64,000 nt of DNA from Acetobacteraceae bacterium (GTDB lineage: Bacteria > Pseudomonadota > Alphaproteobacteria > Acetobacterales > Acetobacteraceae): the NCBI GenBank assembly GCA_030041255.1, contig JASHOF010000156.1:1-64000 (forward strand). The letters are read 5' to 3'. Of this stretch, positions 8,735-18,096 are shown piece after piece (position 1 is the stretch's first letter; every line of letters starts with the position of its first letter). The translations under genes and the position numbers were made by a program. The notes beneath the pieces are model-generated. The model had not been told where the DNA came from. It was given only the letters and a program-made list of their open reading frames with translations, and searched no databases.

Positions 8735-8806
8735 TCGCGGATCCCCCTGCCCTCGCCTGATCGGCGCTATCCTGCCACAAGGCAGCCCTTTCGGGAGGAG
8801 AACACG

Positions 8807-9826
8807 ATGCTGGAATGCACCATCGCCGGCAGCCTGCCCAAGCCATCCTGGCTTGCCGAGCCGGACCGCCTCTGGGCGCCATGGCGCCTTGCCGGCGATG
8901 ATCTCGCGGCCGGCAAGCGCGACGCAACGCTGCTCGCGCTGAAGGAACAGGAAGACGCCGGGATCGACATCGTGACGGACGGCGAGCAGTCCCGCCAGCA
9001 TTTCGTACACGGCTTCCTGGAAAATATCCGAGGCATCGACTTCGGCCATCGCGTCGAGATGGGCATCCGTGCCGATCGCTACAAAGCGCTCTGCCCGACC
9101 GTCACCGGACCGCTGTCACTTGCCGGACGGGTGCACGAGACGGAAGCCCGGCTGGCCCGGGCGCATACCAGGCGGCGACTCAAATTCACCCTTCCGGGCC
9201 CGATGACGATCGCCGACACCATCGCCGATGCGCACTACAACGACCGGCCGACGCTTGCCATGGCGCTGGCCGATCTCTTGAACCAGGAGGCGCGCGCCCT
9301 GGAGGCGGACGGCATCGACGTCATCCAGTTCGACGAGCCTGCCTTCAATGTCTATCTCGAGGAGGTCGGGACCTGGGGGATTGCCGCCCTCGAGCGGGCG
9401 GCGGCCGGCCTCACCTGCCAGACCTGCGTGCATATCTGTTACGGGTACGGAATTTCTGCCAACATTGAGTGGAAGCGGACCCTCGGAGCCGAATGGCGAC
9501 AGTACGAAACGATTTTCCCGGTGCTCGCACGAAGCCGGATCGGCCAGGTCTCGCTCGAGTGCCGCAACGCGCATGTGCCGATAGAGCTCCTCAGCCTGCT
9601 GGCCGGCAAGGACGTGCTGGTCGGGGTGATCGACGTGGCCAACGAGGCGGTCGAGACCCCCGAAGAGGTCGCTTCCCTGATCGCCGAGGTGGCCAGGCAC
9701 GTGCCGCTCCCGCGTCTCTTCCCCTGCACCAACTGTGGCATGGCACCGCTGCCCCGCGCGCTCGCCAGCGCCAAGCTGGCGGCGCTGGGTGCGGGCTCGG
9801 CGCTGGCGCGTCAACGCCTGGCCTGA
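8807..9826 (+). CDS. Short MetE-like (cobalamin-independent) methionine synthase family protein
   Basis: A 339-residue zinc-dependent methyltransferase matching only the C-terminal catalytic half of MetE. The ATG at 8807 follows GGGAGGAG. Family features are the N-terminal GSLPKPSWL, DGEQSRQHF, FTLPGPMT and IQFDEPAF. Zinc ligands are seen as His and Cys of HICYGYG, Glu of LECRNAH and the terminal Cys of CTNCGM. Such core-MetE proteins transfer methyl groups to homocysteine or other thiols from donors that differ between subgroups; the donor here is unknown. It stands immediately before the sirohaem/sulfite operon, which fits sulfur amino-acid metabolism. Confidence 0.85.
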   Translation: MLECTIAGSLPKPSWLAEPDRLWAPWRLAGDDLAAGKRDATLLALKEQEDAGIDIVTDGEQSRQHFVHGFLENIRGIDFGHRVEMGIRADRYKALCPTVTGPLSLAGRVHETEARLARAHTRRRLKFTLPGPMTIADTIADAHYNDRPTLAMALADLLNQEARALEADGIDVIQFDEPAFNVYLEEVGTWGIAALERAAAGLTCQTCVHICYGYGISANIEWKRTLGAEWRQYETIFPVLARSRIGQVSLECRNAHVPIELLSLLAGKDVLVGVIDVANEAVETPEEVASLIAEVARHVPLPRLFPCTNCGMAPLPRALASAKLAALGAGSALARQRLA

Positions 9827-9926
9827 CGCCGTTGCTGGTACGGACCGGCGCGGCGCCGCCACGAGGGCGGAGCGCGGGTTGGCTATAGCCTGCCAGTTTG
9901 CAGTGGGAATTTTCTAATATATTGAC

Positions 9927-9942
9927 TGTTCTGGCAAGAACA
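9927..9942. promoter_or_regulatory. Perfect 16-bp palindrome upstream of the sulfite-reduction operon
   Basis: TGTTCT-GGCA-AGAACA, a perfect dyad, lies within an AT-rich patch (9910-9945) about 60 bp before the first gene of the sirohaem/sulfite reductase operon. Position and symmetry suggest an operator for a dimeric regulator. The regulator is not encoded nearby. Confidence 0.5.
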
Positions 9943-10001
9943 TCGCTTTCTTGGCGCCCCTATTGCCAGGAACGGAAAAAATCCTTTCCTATTCCACCAC
10001 C

Positions 10002-10502
10002 ATGGTGCCGATCGCTCTCGATCCTTCGCGCCTCCGTCTGGCCGTCGCCGGCGATGGCCCTCAGGCCAGGCGGCGCATCGCCTTGCTGCGTGCCGCGGGT
10101 GCCGAGCCGCTGGCCCTCCCGGCCGCGGCGCCGGAACTTCCCCCGCTCGATGTGCTCTGGATCGCCGATCTCCCGCCAGGCGCCGCCGCGCAACTCGCCG
10201 CCGCCGCGCGGGCGCGGGGCATTCTCGTCAATGTCGAGGATCAGCCGGCGCTGTCCGACTTCCACAATACGGCCGAGCTTCGCCGTGGCGATCTCTTGAT
10301 CACCGTCTCCACGAACGGACAGAGCCCCGGCTTGGCCGGGGCCATCCGCGACCGCATTGGTGCCATGTTCGGCCCCGAGTGGGCCGGGCGCGTAGCGGAA
10401 CTCGGGGCAGAGCGCCGTGCCTGGCGCGCGGAGGGCCACACGCTCCGTGAGCTTGCCCTGCTCAGCGCCGATGCACTCGCGCAGTCGGGCTGGCTTCCAT
10501 GA
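10002..10502 (+). CDS. cysG: Precorrin-2 dehydrogenase / sirohydrochlorin ferrochelatase domain (CysG N-terminal type)
   Basis: A 166-residue protein corresponding to the N-terminal half of CysG: NAD-dependent oxidation of precorrin-2 to sirohydrochlorin, possibly with iron insertion. It has the Rossmann stretch LRLAVAGDGPQARRRI, then VNVEDQPALSDFHNTAELRRGDLLITVSTNGQSPGLA, the family hallmark with the catalytic Asp region. I chose the ATG at 10002 (MVPIALDPSRLR); a TTG at 9951 is possible but adds an unusual N-terminus. It overlaps the next gene by four bases. It is shorter than the stand-alone yeast/bacterial enzymes at its C-terminus. Confidence 0.88.
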   Translation: MVPIALDPSRLRLAVAGDGPQARRRIALLRAAGAEPLALPAAAPELPPLDVLWIADLPPGAAAQLAAAARARGILVNVEDQPALSDFHNTAELRRGDLLITVSTNGQSPGLAGAIRDRIGAMFGPEWAGRVAELGAERRAWRAEGHTLRELALLSADALAQSGWLP

Positions 10503-11347
10503 GCGCCGTCCCGCCTCTCCTCGAGCGTGCCGCGGCACGCCTGCTCGCCGCCGATTTCGCTCCGGGCTCGGTCTGGCTGGTCGGCGCCGGGCCCGGCGAT
10601 CCTGGCCTTCTCACGCTGCATGCCGCGCACGCGCTGGCCAGCGCCGATGCCGTTCTGCACGATGCCCTGGTCCCGCCTGCCATCCTGGCGCTGGCGGCTA
10701 CACAGCATCTCGAGCCGGTCGGCAAACGGGCGGGTTGCAAAGGGGCGAACCAGCTTCGCATCAACCAGCGCCTGGTCGCTCTCGCGCACCAGGGTCTCCG
10801 GGTCGTGCGCCTCAAAGGGGGCGATCCGCTGATCTTCGGGCGTGGCGGAGAAGAGGCGCTGGCCTTGCTCTCAGCCGGGATCCCGTTTCGGATCATCCCC
10901 GGGATCAGCGCCGCAATCGGCGGGACGGCCGCCTTCGGCATACCGCTGACCCATCGCGGCATCGCCCGGAGCGTCGCTTTCGCGACCGGGCACGACGCCC
11001 ATGGCGGGCTGCCGGCAGGGCTCGATCTTGCCGCGCTTTCCCGCGGCGCAGAGGTGCTCGTGTTCTACATGGCGCTCCGCCAGGCAGCCGCGATTGCGGT
11101 CGCCCTGATCGAAGCCGGCCGCCCGCCGGAGGAGCCCTTGGCAATCCTGGCCGACGCCACCACCCCCGGCCAGCGCGCGGTGCTCGCCACGCTGGCCACT
11201 GCCGGCGCCATTGCCGCCACCCTCCCCCGTGCCGCGCCGAGCCTGATCGTGGTCGGGCCAGTGGTCGCGTTTCACGACCTGTTCGCCCCGCTTCTTGCCG
11301 CGACACCGATGACCGCCCTGCCCCGCCCCGTCGCCCTCAGAGCCTAG
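10499..11347 (+). CDS. cobA: Uroporphyrinogen-III C-methyltransferase (SUMT)
   Basis: A 282-residue SAM-dependent enzyme that makes precorrin-2 from uroporphyrinogen III, the other half of a split CysG. Signatures: VWLVGAGPGDPGLLTL near the N-terminus, the RVVRLKGGDPLIFGRGGEE segment, IPGISAAIGG, and LTHRGIARSV. It starts at an ATGA overlap with the upstream dehydrogenase. Together the two supply sirohaem to the sulfite reductase encoded next. Confidence 0.95.
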   Translation: MSAVPPLLERAAARLLAADFAPGSVWLVGAGPGDPGLLTLHAAHALASADAVLHDALVPPAILALAATQHLEPVGKRAGCKGANQLRINQRLVALAHQGLRVVRLKGGDPLIFGRGGEEALALLSAGIPFRIIPGISAAIGGTAAFGIPLTHRGIARSVAFATGHDAHGGLPAGLDLAALSRGAEVLVFYMALRQAAAIAVALIEAGRPPEEPLAILADATTPGQRAVLATLATAGAIAATLPRAAPSLIVVGPVVAFHDLFAPLLAATPMTALPRPVALRA

Positions 11348-11361
11348 GAACCTCCGCCCCG

Positions 11362-13098
11362 ATGACGCCGCCGCCGAATGTCCTGCGCGCCTCGCCCTTC
11401 GCCGAGGATCAGCTTCAACTGATCGAACGCCTGCTCCGCGAGGCGAGCCCCGAGCAGGTGCAGTGGCTGAGCGGCTATCTTGCCGGCTTCCAGGCGGCCT
11501 CGCGGGCCAGGGAGCCCGCCGCATCCGCGGCCGTGGCCGCTCTGCCCCGCGCGCCGCTCACCATCCTTTACGCCAGCGAATCAGGGAATGGGGAGGCGCT
11601 GGCACGCGCCGCCCGCAAGGAAGCGCAACGCTCCGGCTTTGCGCCGACCATGCTCGACATGGCGGACACGGCGCCCGAGAGGCTGCCGCCCGGCGACCTC
11701 GTCGTCATCGCCTCGACCTGGGGTGAGGGCGACCCGCCGCAGCGCGCCGAACCGTTCATGGCGGCTCTCCTCGCCCCCAGTGCCCCGCGCCAGGAGGGCC
11801 GGCGGTTTGCCGTGCTCGCGCTCGGAGATCGTGCCTATGTCAATTTCTGCGCGACGGGACGGATGCTCGATGCTCGCCTGGCAGAGTTGGGCGCCGAGCG
11901 GATCGCGCCGCTCGAGGAGTGCGACCTCGACTATGCAGCTGCCGCCCGCGCCTGGACCACCGCGACCCTTGCCGCCTTCGCGCCCAGGGAGAGTGCGACG
12001 GACGCCGCCGTCATCCGCGTCGATTTCAGCCGCGCCGCCGCCGAGCCCGACGAATCACCGCCCCGATTCGAGGCCGAACTGACCGAGCGCCAGCTCCTCA
12101 GTTCCAGCCGCTCGACTGCGGAGGTCTGGCACCTCGAGGTGACCCATGAGACGCGCGATCTCGCCTGGGAGCCCGGCGATTCCGTCGCCTTCGCCCCGCG
12201 CAACGATCCCGCGCTCGTTTCCGCCGTGCTCGAGGCGGCGGGTCTTGCCGGCGAGGAGCCGCTTCGCACCGCGCTGGCTGATCGTTACGATATCACAACT
12301 CTGACCGCGCCGCAGCTTTCCGCCTACGCCGCCCTGACCGCAACACCCCCGCTTCCGCCTTCCTTCCTCGAAGGCCGCCAGCTCATCGACCTCCTCGAAG
12401 CGGCACCGGCCAGGCTCACCCCCGGAGAGCTTACCGGCCTGCTCCGCCCGCTGCCGCCACGCCTCTATTCCGTCGCCTCGGCGCCGGAGACCGGTGCCAT
12501 TCATCTTCTCGTCTCGGCGGTTCGCTGGCAGAGCCATGGCCACGCGCGGAACGGCGTTGCTTCGGTCGATCTCGTCGCGCGGCGGACCGCAGGCGAGTGG
12601 CTTCCTTTCGCGCTTCGCCCCAATCCGCATTTCCGCCTCCCCGCCGACCCCGGCTGCCCGATCATCATGATCGGCCCCGGCACGGGCATTGCACCCTTCC
12701 GCGCCTTCCTGCAGCGGCGCGAGGCGGCGGCCGTAGGTGGCAAGAGCTGGCTTTTCTTCGGCGCCCGCAACTTCACTCACGATTTCCTCTATCAGCTCGA
12801 GATTCAGAACTGGCTTTCCTCTGGCGTGCTGACTCGCGCCAGCCTTGCCTTCTCGCGCGACCAGCCGGAGAAGATCTACGTCCAGCACCGGATGTGGGAA
12901 GCGCGGCAGGAACTCTGGCGCTGGCTCGATGACGGCGCGGTTCTCTATGTCTGCGGCGATGCCAAGGCGATGGCGCGCGACGTGCATGCGACGCTGCTCC
13001 GCATCATCTCCGACGCCACCCGATGCGATGCCGAGGGCGCCGCCGCCTGGCTCCGCGCCGCCATCGCGGACGGCCGCTACAAGCGCGACGTCTATTGA
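11362..13098 (+). CDS. cysJ: Sulfite reductase [NADPH] flavoprotein alpha component
   Basis: A 578-residue diflavin reductase that passes electrons from NADPH via FAD and FMN to the sirohaem subunit. Domain order: a short N-terminal helix region; an FMN-binding flavodoxin domain from about residue 65 (LTILYASESGNGEALA, STWGEGDPP, LALGDRAYVNFC); an FAD-binding domain with RLYSVAS; and an NADPH domain with IMIGPGTGIAPFRAFLQ and a C-terminal DGRYKRDVY, where the final Tyr stacks on FAD. The start at 11362 lies 14 bp after cobA. Confidence 0.95.
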   Translation: MTPPPNVLRASPFAEDQLQLIERLLREASPEQVQWLSGYLAGFQAASRAREPAASAAVAALPRAPLTILYASESGNGEALARAARKEAQRSGFAPTMLDMADTAPERLPPGDLVVIASTWGEGDPPQRAEPFMAALLAPSAPRQEGRRFAVLALGDRAYVNFCATGRMLDARLAELGAERIAPLEECDLDYAAAARAWTTATLAAFAPRESATDAAVIRVDFSRAAAEPDESPPRFEAELTERQLLSSSRSTAEVWHLEVTHETRDLAWEPGDSVAFAPRNDPALVSAVLEAAGLAGEEPLRTALADRYDITTLTAPQLSAYAALTATPPLPPSFLEGRQLIDLLEAAPARLTPGELTGLLRPLPPRLYSVASAPETGAIHLLVSAVRWQSHGHARNGVASVDLVARRTAGEWLPFALRPNPHFRLPADPGCPIIMIGPGTGIAPFRAFLQRREAAAVGGKSWLFFGARNFTHDFLYQLEIQNWLSSGVLTRASLAFSRDQPEKIYVQHRMWEARQELWRWLDDGAVLYVCGDAKAMARDVHATLLRIISDATRCDAEGAAAWLRAAIADGRYKRDVY

Positions 13099-13109
13099 GG
13101 AAGCCATCC

Positions 13110-14813
13110 ATGCCTCCGCTTTCCCGTAACGAAACCATCAAGGGCGAAAGCCGGTTCCTGCGCGGCACGATTTCAAGAGGGCTGGAGAATGTCGTCACCG
13201 GCGCCCTCGCCGAGGACGACACACAGCTCACCAAGTTCCACGGCGTCTACCAGCAGGACGATCGCGATCTCCGCCCCGAGCGCGCCAGGAAGCGCATGGA
13301 GAAGGCCTACATCTTCATGGTGCGGCTGCGCGTTCCGGGCGGTGCGCTCACGCCGCGGCAATGGCTCGCCATGACGGATTTGGCGAGGACCAGGGCGAAC
13401 GGCACGCTCCGCCTGACCACCCGCCAGACCATCCAGTTGCACGGCGTCATCAAGAGCAATCTGCGCCCGACGATCCAGGGCATCCATGCCGCGCTCCTCG
13501 ACACCATGGCCGCCTGCGGCGACGACAACCGGAACGTGATCGCAACTCCCTTCCCGACCAGCCCGGTGCATGCAGAGGTGCTCGCCACCGCGCGCGCGAT
13601 CAGCGCGCATCTCCGCCCGAGATCCCATGCCTGGCACGAGATTTTCATCGACGGGACCCCCCTCACCCCGCCGGAGCAGGAAGAGGAGCCGATCCTCGGG
13701 CGCACCTATCTCCCGCGCAAGTTCAAGATCGCGATCGCCATTCCGCCGTTGAACGATGTCGATGCCTTTGCGCACGAACTCGGCCTGATCGCGATCGCCG
13801 GGGAAGGCCGCATCGCGGCCTACAATGTCGTCGTCGGTGGCGGCATGGGCATGACACACGGCGAGCCCGACACCTTCCCACGCACCGGCGACCTGATCGG
13901 CTCGATCACCCCCGAGCAGGTCCTGGCGCTCGCCGAACAGGTCGTCGCCGTGCAGCGCGACTGGGGAGACCGCTCGGACCGCAAGCACGCGCGCTTGAAA
14001 TACACGATCGAGCGCTACGGCCTCGATCAATTCAAGGCGGAACTCGAGCACCGGCTCGGTTTCTCCCTTGCTCCCGCCCGTCCCTACCACTTCACCCGCT
14101 CCGGTGACCCGACCGGTTGGCTCGTGGGGGAAGACGGAAACGCGCATTACTGCCTCTTCGTCGAGAACGGCCGCATTTCCGATCGGCCCGGCCGCGCGCT
14201 TCTCTCGGGCCTCGCGGAAATCGCTTCTTTCCATGCGGGCCGCTTCTTCATCACTCCGAACCAGAATCTCCTGATCGCAGACGTTTCTCCTTCGCAACGC
14301 CCGCGCCTCGAAGCCGCCCTTTCCGCGCACGGCTTCGATCACGGCCCCTCCGTGCTCCGTCGCAACGCCATGGCCTGCGTGGCACTTCCGACCTGCGGCC
14401 TCGCACTCGCCGAAAGCGAACGCTATCTGCCAACGCTGCTTGACGCGCTCGAGGAAGTCGCGGCCGGGGCTGGCCTTGCCAAGGACGAAATCACCATCCG
14501 CATGACCGGGTGCCCGAATGGCTGTGCGCGCCCGTATCTCGCAGAAATCGGGCTGGTCGGCGTCAGGCCCGGCATCTACAATCTTTATCTCGGCGGCGCC
14601 TTCGACGGCACCCGCCTCTCGAAGCTCTATCGCCGCGAATTGTCGCATGACGGCATTCTCGGGGCACTTCGCCCGCTGTTCGCCACCTATTCGGCCGCTC
14701 GGCATCCCGGTGAACGCTTTTCCGATTTCGTCATCCGCACCGGCGTCGTCCGCCCCACCACGGCCGGCAACCGCTTCCACGAGGACCTTTCCCGCGATCT
14801 CGCCGCCGCCTGA
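13110..14813 (+). CDS. cysI: Sulfite reductase hemoprotein beta component
   Basis: A 567-residue sirohaem and 4Fe-4S enzyme that reduces sulfite to sulfide by six electrons. Both ferredoxin-like halves are present: TLRLTTRQTIQLHGV in the first, GRFFITPNQNLLIADV in the second. The cluster ligands appear as CVALPTC and CPNGC (C-x5-C...C-x3-C). The ATG at 13110 follows GAGGAAG and is 11 bp after cysJ. Length matches CysI. A closing gene of the assimilatory sulfate branch; the upstream activation genes are not in the window. Confidence 0.96.
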   Translation: MPPLSRNETIKGESRFLRGTISRGLENVVTGALAEDDTQLTKFHGVYQQDDRDLRPERARKRMEKAYIFMVRLRVPGGALTPRQWLAMTDLARTRANGTLRLTTRQTIQLHGVIKSNLRPTIQGIHAALLDTMAACGDDNRNVIATPFPTSPVHAEVLATARAISAHLRPRSHAWHEIFIDGTPLTPPEQEEEPILGRTYLPRKFKIAIAIPPLNDVDAFAHELGLIAIAGEGRIAAYNVVVGGGMGMTHGEPDTFPRTGDLIGSITPEQVLALAEQVVAVQRDWGDRSDRKHARLKYTIERYGLDQFKAELEHRLGFSLAPARPYHFTRSGDPTGWLVGEDGNAHYCLFVENGRISDRPGRALLSGLAEIASFHAGRFFITPNQNLLIADVSPSQRPRLEAALSAHGFDHGPSVLRRNAMACVALPTCGLALAESERYLPTLLDALEEVAAGAGLAKDEITIRMTGCPNGCARPYLAEIGLVGVRPGIYNLYLGGAFDGTRLSKLYRRELSHDGILGALRPLFATYSAARHPGERFSDFVIRTGVVRPTTAGNRFHEDLSRDLAAA

Positions 14814-15107
14814 CCGTGCCCGGGTTGCCATCGCGCCGCCATTCTCAACCATAGGATGATTCCGGTGCGGGGCGGAGCGGCGGCAAGCGGAGTGGCTGGC
14901 CGAGTCGCAGGCGCTGGCCGAGGCCGATCGCGAAATGACGGTCCTGGGAGGGGCGGTGCCGTCCTTCGGCCGCGATTGATCATCGTCCGGCAACATCTTG
15001 AATGACTTCGCAGTTTGGTGCTGCCCGGAATCCTGCTGACAGGATGCGATTGCGCCTCCCGATCGGCCCGGCGAGAGTCCCGCCCATTCGGGCATGGGAG
15101 AGGCAGC
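14814..15107. other. Intergenic region after cysI
   Basis: 294 bp between cysI and the SWIM-SNF2 gene. No convincing CDS. The purine-rich GGGAGAGG just before 15108 is the ribosome-binding site of the helicase gene. Confidence 0.5.
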
Positions 15108-17969
15108 ATGGCGGTCGCAGGCACGAAACGGCCGGGTGCGAAAGCAAAGAAGGTCCAGAACCAGAGCCCCGGGTTTCAGGGCTGGAACACGACCGATCTC
15201 GAGGAGGTGGAGCGCCGTCGCTGGCGCGGGCTCACAGATATCGCGACCGTCGAGGCAGTCGAACCCGAGTATCCTTATTTCGGCACGTTCCTCGCCCGCT
15301 CGACCGGCGGCGGGCGCTATGACGTCGAAATCCGCTCGCTCACGGTTCGCGAGAATTCCTGCTCCTGTCCCGATTGGCGGGTGAACGGGCTCGGCACCTG
15401 CAAACATATCGAGGGCGTGCTCGATCGGTTGCGCCGCAAAGGCAAGCGTGCCTTCGAGGCCGCTGCCCGCTGGGGCAATCCCAGGGTCGAGATCTTTCCG
15501 GCGATCGACGGCTCCGCCCGCGTCTTTGTCCGCCTGCCCGCCACCCGTCCGGATGCAGCGGCGGCGCTGGCGGGGTTCCTTGATGCGGAAGGCGCATTTC
15601 GCGAAGATCCGCTGCAGGCAGTCGAGACGCTCGGCCAGGCGCTCACGCCCCTGCCGGACCTCTCGATCCGCCAATCGCGCCAGCTCGAACCCAGGCTCGA
15701 AGAGGAACGCCGGCGGCGGCGGCGGACCGAGGCGCGGGAGCAGTTCCTCGCCGAGGTCGCGGCCGGCAGCGCGACGATCGATCTCCTGCGCGCCAGGTTG
15801 CTGCCCTACCAGGTCGAAGGGATGCTGCACCTGGCATTTGCCGAGCGCGCGCTGCTCGCCGACGAGATGGGGCTCGGCAAGACAATTCAGGCCATCGCCG
15901 CGGTCGAGCTGCTGCGCCGCCGGCGAGGCATCGGGCGGGTCCTGGTGGTGCTTCCGGCATCGCTGAAGGCGGAATGGGAGGACCAGATCGCGCGTTTCAC
16001 CGATCTTTCGGTGACTGTCGTTTCCGGGCCCCGACCCGATCGGCTGCGCCAGTACGCCGCGCCGGGCTTTTTCACGCTGGTCAATTACGAGCAGGTGCTG
16101 GTCGATCGCCACGACATCAACCGCCTCGTGCGGCCGGATGTCATCATCCTGGACGAAGCGCAACGGATCAAGAACTGGCAGACCAAGACCGCGCAAGCGG
16201 TGAAGCAGTTGAAAAGCCCGTACGCCTTCGTGCTGACGGGGACGCCGCTCGAGAACCGGATCGACGAGATTTATTCGATCGTGCAGTATCTCGATCCGCG
16301 GCTCCTCGGGCCTTTGTTCCGCTTCAATCGCGACTTTTACACGCTCGACGAACGCGGCCGCCCGGTCGATTACAAGAATCTCGCGGGCTTACGCGAACGG
16401 CTGGCACCGGTGATGCTGCGTCGGCGCAAGGACGAGGTGGAGGAGCAGCTTCCGGGACGGACGGTTGACACCTATTTCGTCGCCATGACGGAAGAGCAGC
16501 GCCTGCGCTACCAGGACTACGAAGCGCCGGCCGCACAGCTTATCGCCCGGGCGCAGAGGCGGGCGCTCACCAAGGAGGAATTCGACCGGCTGCAGCAACT
16601 GTTAGCGTGCATGCGCATGATCTGCGATACGCCCTATATCCTGGATCCGGCCTGTCGCGTCTCGCCGAAGCTCGACGAGCTCGAGAATGTACTTGCAGAT
16701 ATGCTGGCCGATCCGGACCGCAAGGTGATCGTCTTCTCGGAATGGGAGCGCATGCTGGATCTTGTCCGCGAACTGGTCCGGGAGATGAACATCGAGTTTG
16801 CCTGGCACACCGGCTCGGTTCCGCAGGAGAAGCGGCGGATCGAGCAACGGCGGTTCAAGAACGATCCATCCTGCCGCCTGTTCCTCTCGACCGATTCGGG
16901 CAGTGTCGGGCTCAACTTGCAGGTTGCGAGTGCCGTCGTGAATGTGGACCTGCCGTGGAACCCGGCGAAGCTCGAACAACGGATTGCGCGCGCCTGGCGG
17001 AAGAACCAGGTGCGCGCGGTGACGGTGGTCAATCTCGTCTGCGAGGATTCGATCGAGCATCGGATTCTGCATCTCCTGGCGCAGAAGCAGGGGCTGGCAG
17101 ACGGCGTGCTCGATGGCCGCGGGGATCTGGCCTCGCTCAAGATGCCTTCCGGCCGCGCCGCGATGGTGGAGCGGATGGCGGGGCTGCTCACCGCGGCGGC
17201 TGCGCAGGCGCCGGCGCGCGATCCGGCTCAGCGCTTCGTCGAGGAAATCGCCGGCCGTATGGGCGAATCCGTCCTCTCGATCGAGCGGCGGCAGCGCCGT
17301 GACGGCACGGCGGCAACGCTCGTGGTCCTGGACGCGACCGCCGCTGATTGCGAGAGCGAGCGGCGGCGCCTGGCCGGGGCGGCGGAGAGGTCCGGGCTCG
17401 GAGGGGTCGAATTTCTCGATCGTCCGGTCTGGGATGCCATCCGCCGACTGGCCGCCGCCGGAATTCTTGAACTCGCCGGGCCGGACCAGATCCTGCACCG
17501 CTCGTCTCAGCTCGACGCCTCGGCCGAATCTGCGCTGCGCCTGAGGAAAAACCGGATCGCGACGGAATGGCTGAAAGAGGCCGAGCGCAAGCAACGCATG
17601 GCGCAGTTGCTGGCCGATGGCGGCTTCGGCGCCGAGGCGCTGGCGCCGCTCGGCGACGTTGCCTCGCTCGCGCTCAGAAGCCTTGCGGTGATCGTCGATC
17701 CCGATCTCGAGCCGAATGTGGCGGAATCGCTTTCCGAAGCCGATCTCGCGGAACTGCCCGGCGTGCGCCCGCATCTGCCACCGGGCGCCGTCGCCGGCCT
17801 TGGCGCGACGAATCGGGACCTGCAATCGGGCCAGGCCAACGTGCGCAGCATGCTGGCCGCCGCCCGCGCTCTGCTCGAGGGCGCGGCCACAAGAGAGCTG
17901 CCGCCGCTGACGGATTATCAGAGCCTGCGCAGGGCTTTGCCCCAGGCCCTTCAGCCGGCAGCGGAATGA
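15108..17969 (+). CDS. SNF2-family helicase with N-terminal SWIM zinc finger
   Basis: A 953-residue DNA-dependent ATPase. The ATG at 15108 follows GGGAGAGG. Residues about 84-102 form a SWIM zinc finger (SCSCPDW...TCKH, CxC-xn-CxH). The helicase core follows: motif I LADEMGLGKTIQAI, motif II LDEAQRIKN, motif III LTGTPLENR, then the second lobe with STDSGSVGLNLQ and QRIARAWRKNQ. The last about 230 residues contain the C-terminal helicase extension and a region of unknown role. This domain order is common in bacteria but its cellular role is poorly defined; remodelling of protein-DNA complexes or repair is inferred from the family. Confidence 0.9.
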   Translation: MAVAGTKRPGAKAKKVQNQSPGFQGWNTTDLEEVERRRWRGLTDIATVEAVEPEYPYFGTFLARSTGGGRYDVEIRSLTVRENSCSCPDWRVNGLGTCKHIEGVLDRLRRKGKRAFEAAARWGNPRVEIFPAIDGSARVFVRLPATRPDAAAALAGFLDAEGAFREDPLQAVETLGQALTPLPDLSIRQSRQLEPRLEEERRRRRRTEAREQFLAEVAAGSATIDLLRARLLPYQVEGMLHLAFAERALLADEMGLGKTIQAIAAVELLRRRRGIGRVLVVLPASLKAEWEDQIARFTDLSVTVVSGPRPDRLRQYAAPGFFTLVNYEQVLVDRHDINRLVRPDVIILDEAQRIKNWQTKTAQAVKQLKSPYAFVLTGTPLENRIDEIYSIVQYLDPRLLGPLFRFNRDFYTLDERGRPVDYKNLAGLRERLAPVMLRRRKDEVEEQLPGRTVDTYFVAMTEEQRLRYQDYEAPAAQLIARAQRRALTKEEFDRLQQLLACMRMICDTPYILDPACRVSPKLDELENVLADMLADPDRKVIVFSEWERMLDLVRELVREMNIEFAWHTGSVPQEKRRIEQRRFKNDPSCRLFLSTDSGSVGLNLQVASAVVNVDLPWNPAKLEQRIARAWRKNQVRAVTVVNLVCEDSIEHRILHLLAQKQGLADGVLDGRGDLASLKMPSGRAAMVERMAGLLTAAAAQAPARDPAQRFVEEIAGRMGESVLSIERRQRRDGTAATLVVLDATAADCESERRRLAGAAERSGLGGVEFLDRPVWDAIRRLAAAGILELAGPDQILHRSSQLDASAESALRLRKNRIATEWLKEAERKQRMAQLLADGGFGAEALAPLGDVASLALRSLAVIVDPDLEPNVAESLSEADLAELPGVRPHLPPGAVAGLGATNRDLQSGQANVRSMLAAARALLEGAATRELPPLTDYQSLRRALPQALQPAAE

Positions 17970-18096
17970 GAGCGGCGCCGCCTGCCCCCGCCGGCCGTGC
18001 CGGATCCAACGGCTCCAAGGCCCGGCCCTCCCGAAAAAAACCATCTTTCCTTTCGGAGATGCTATGGTTGCGTGCCCGCAGGCAGGAGGTACGATC

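Noticed and set aside
7688-8806. 5' extension of the MetE-like frame opposite the PQQ-propeller gene
   Set aside because: The family N-terminus and a GGGAGGAG site place the start at 8807; the extension is antisense to a signal-peptide protein.
9927-9942. Reading the palindrome as a LexA box
   Set aside because: The alphaproteobacterial LexA motif is a GTTC direct repeat with 7-base spacing; this is an inverted repeat with different spacing, and no SOS gene follows.
13173-16196. A 1007-codon open frame on the minus strand opposite cysI and the SWIM-SNF2 gene
   Set aside because: It is antisense to genes with clear catalytic motifs, has low-complexity Arg/Gly/Ala-rich translation and no recognisable domain; a by-product of high GC.
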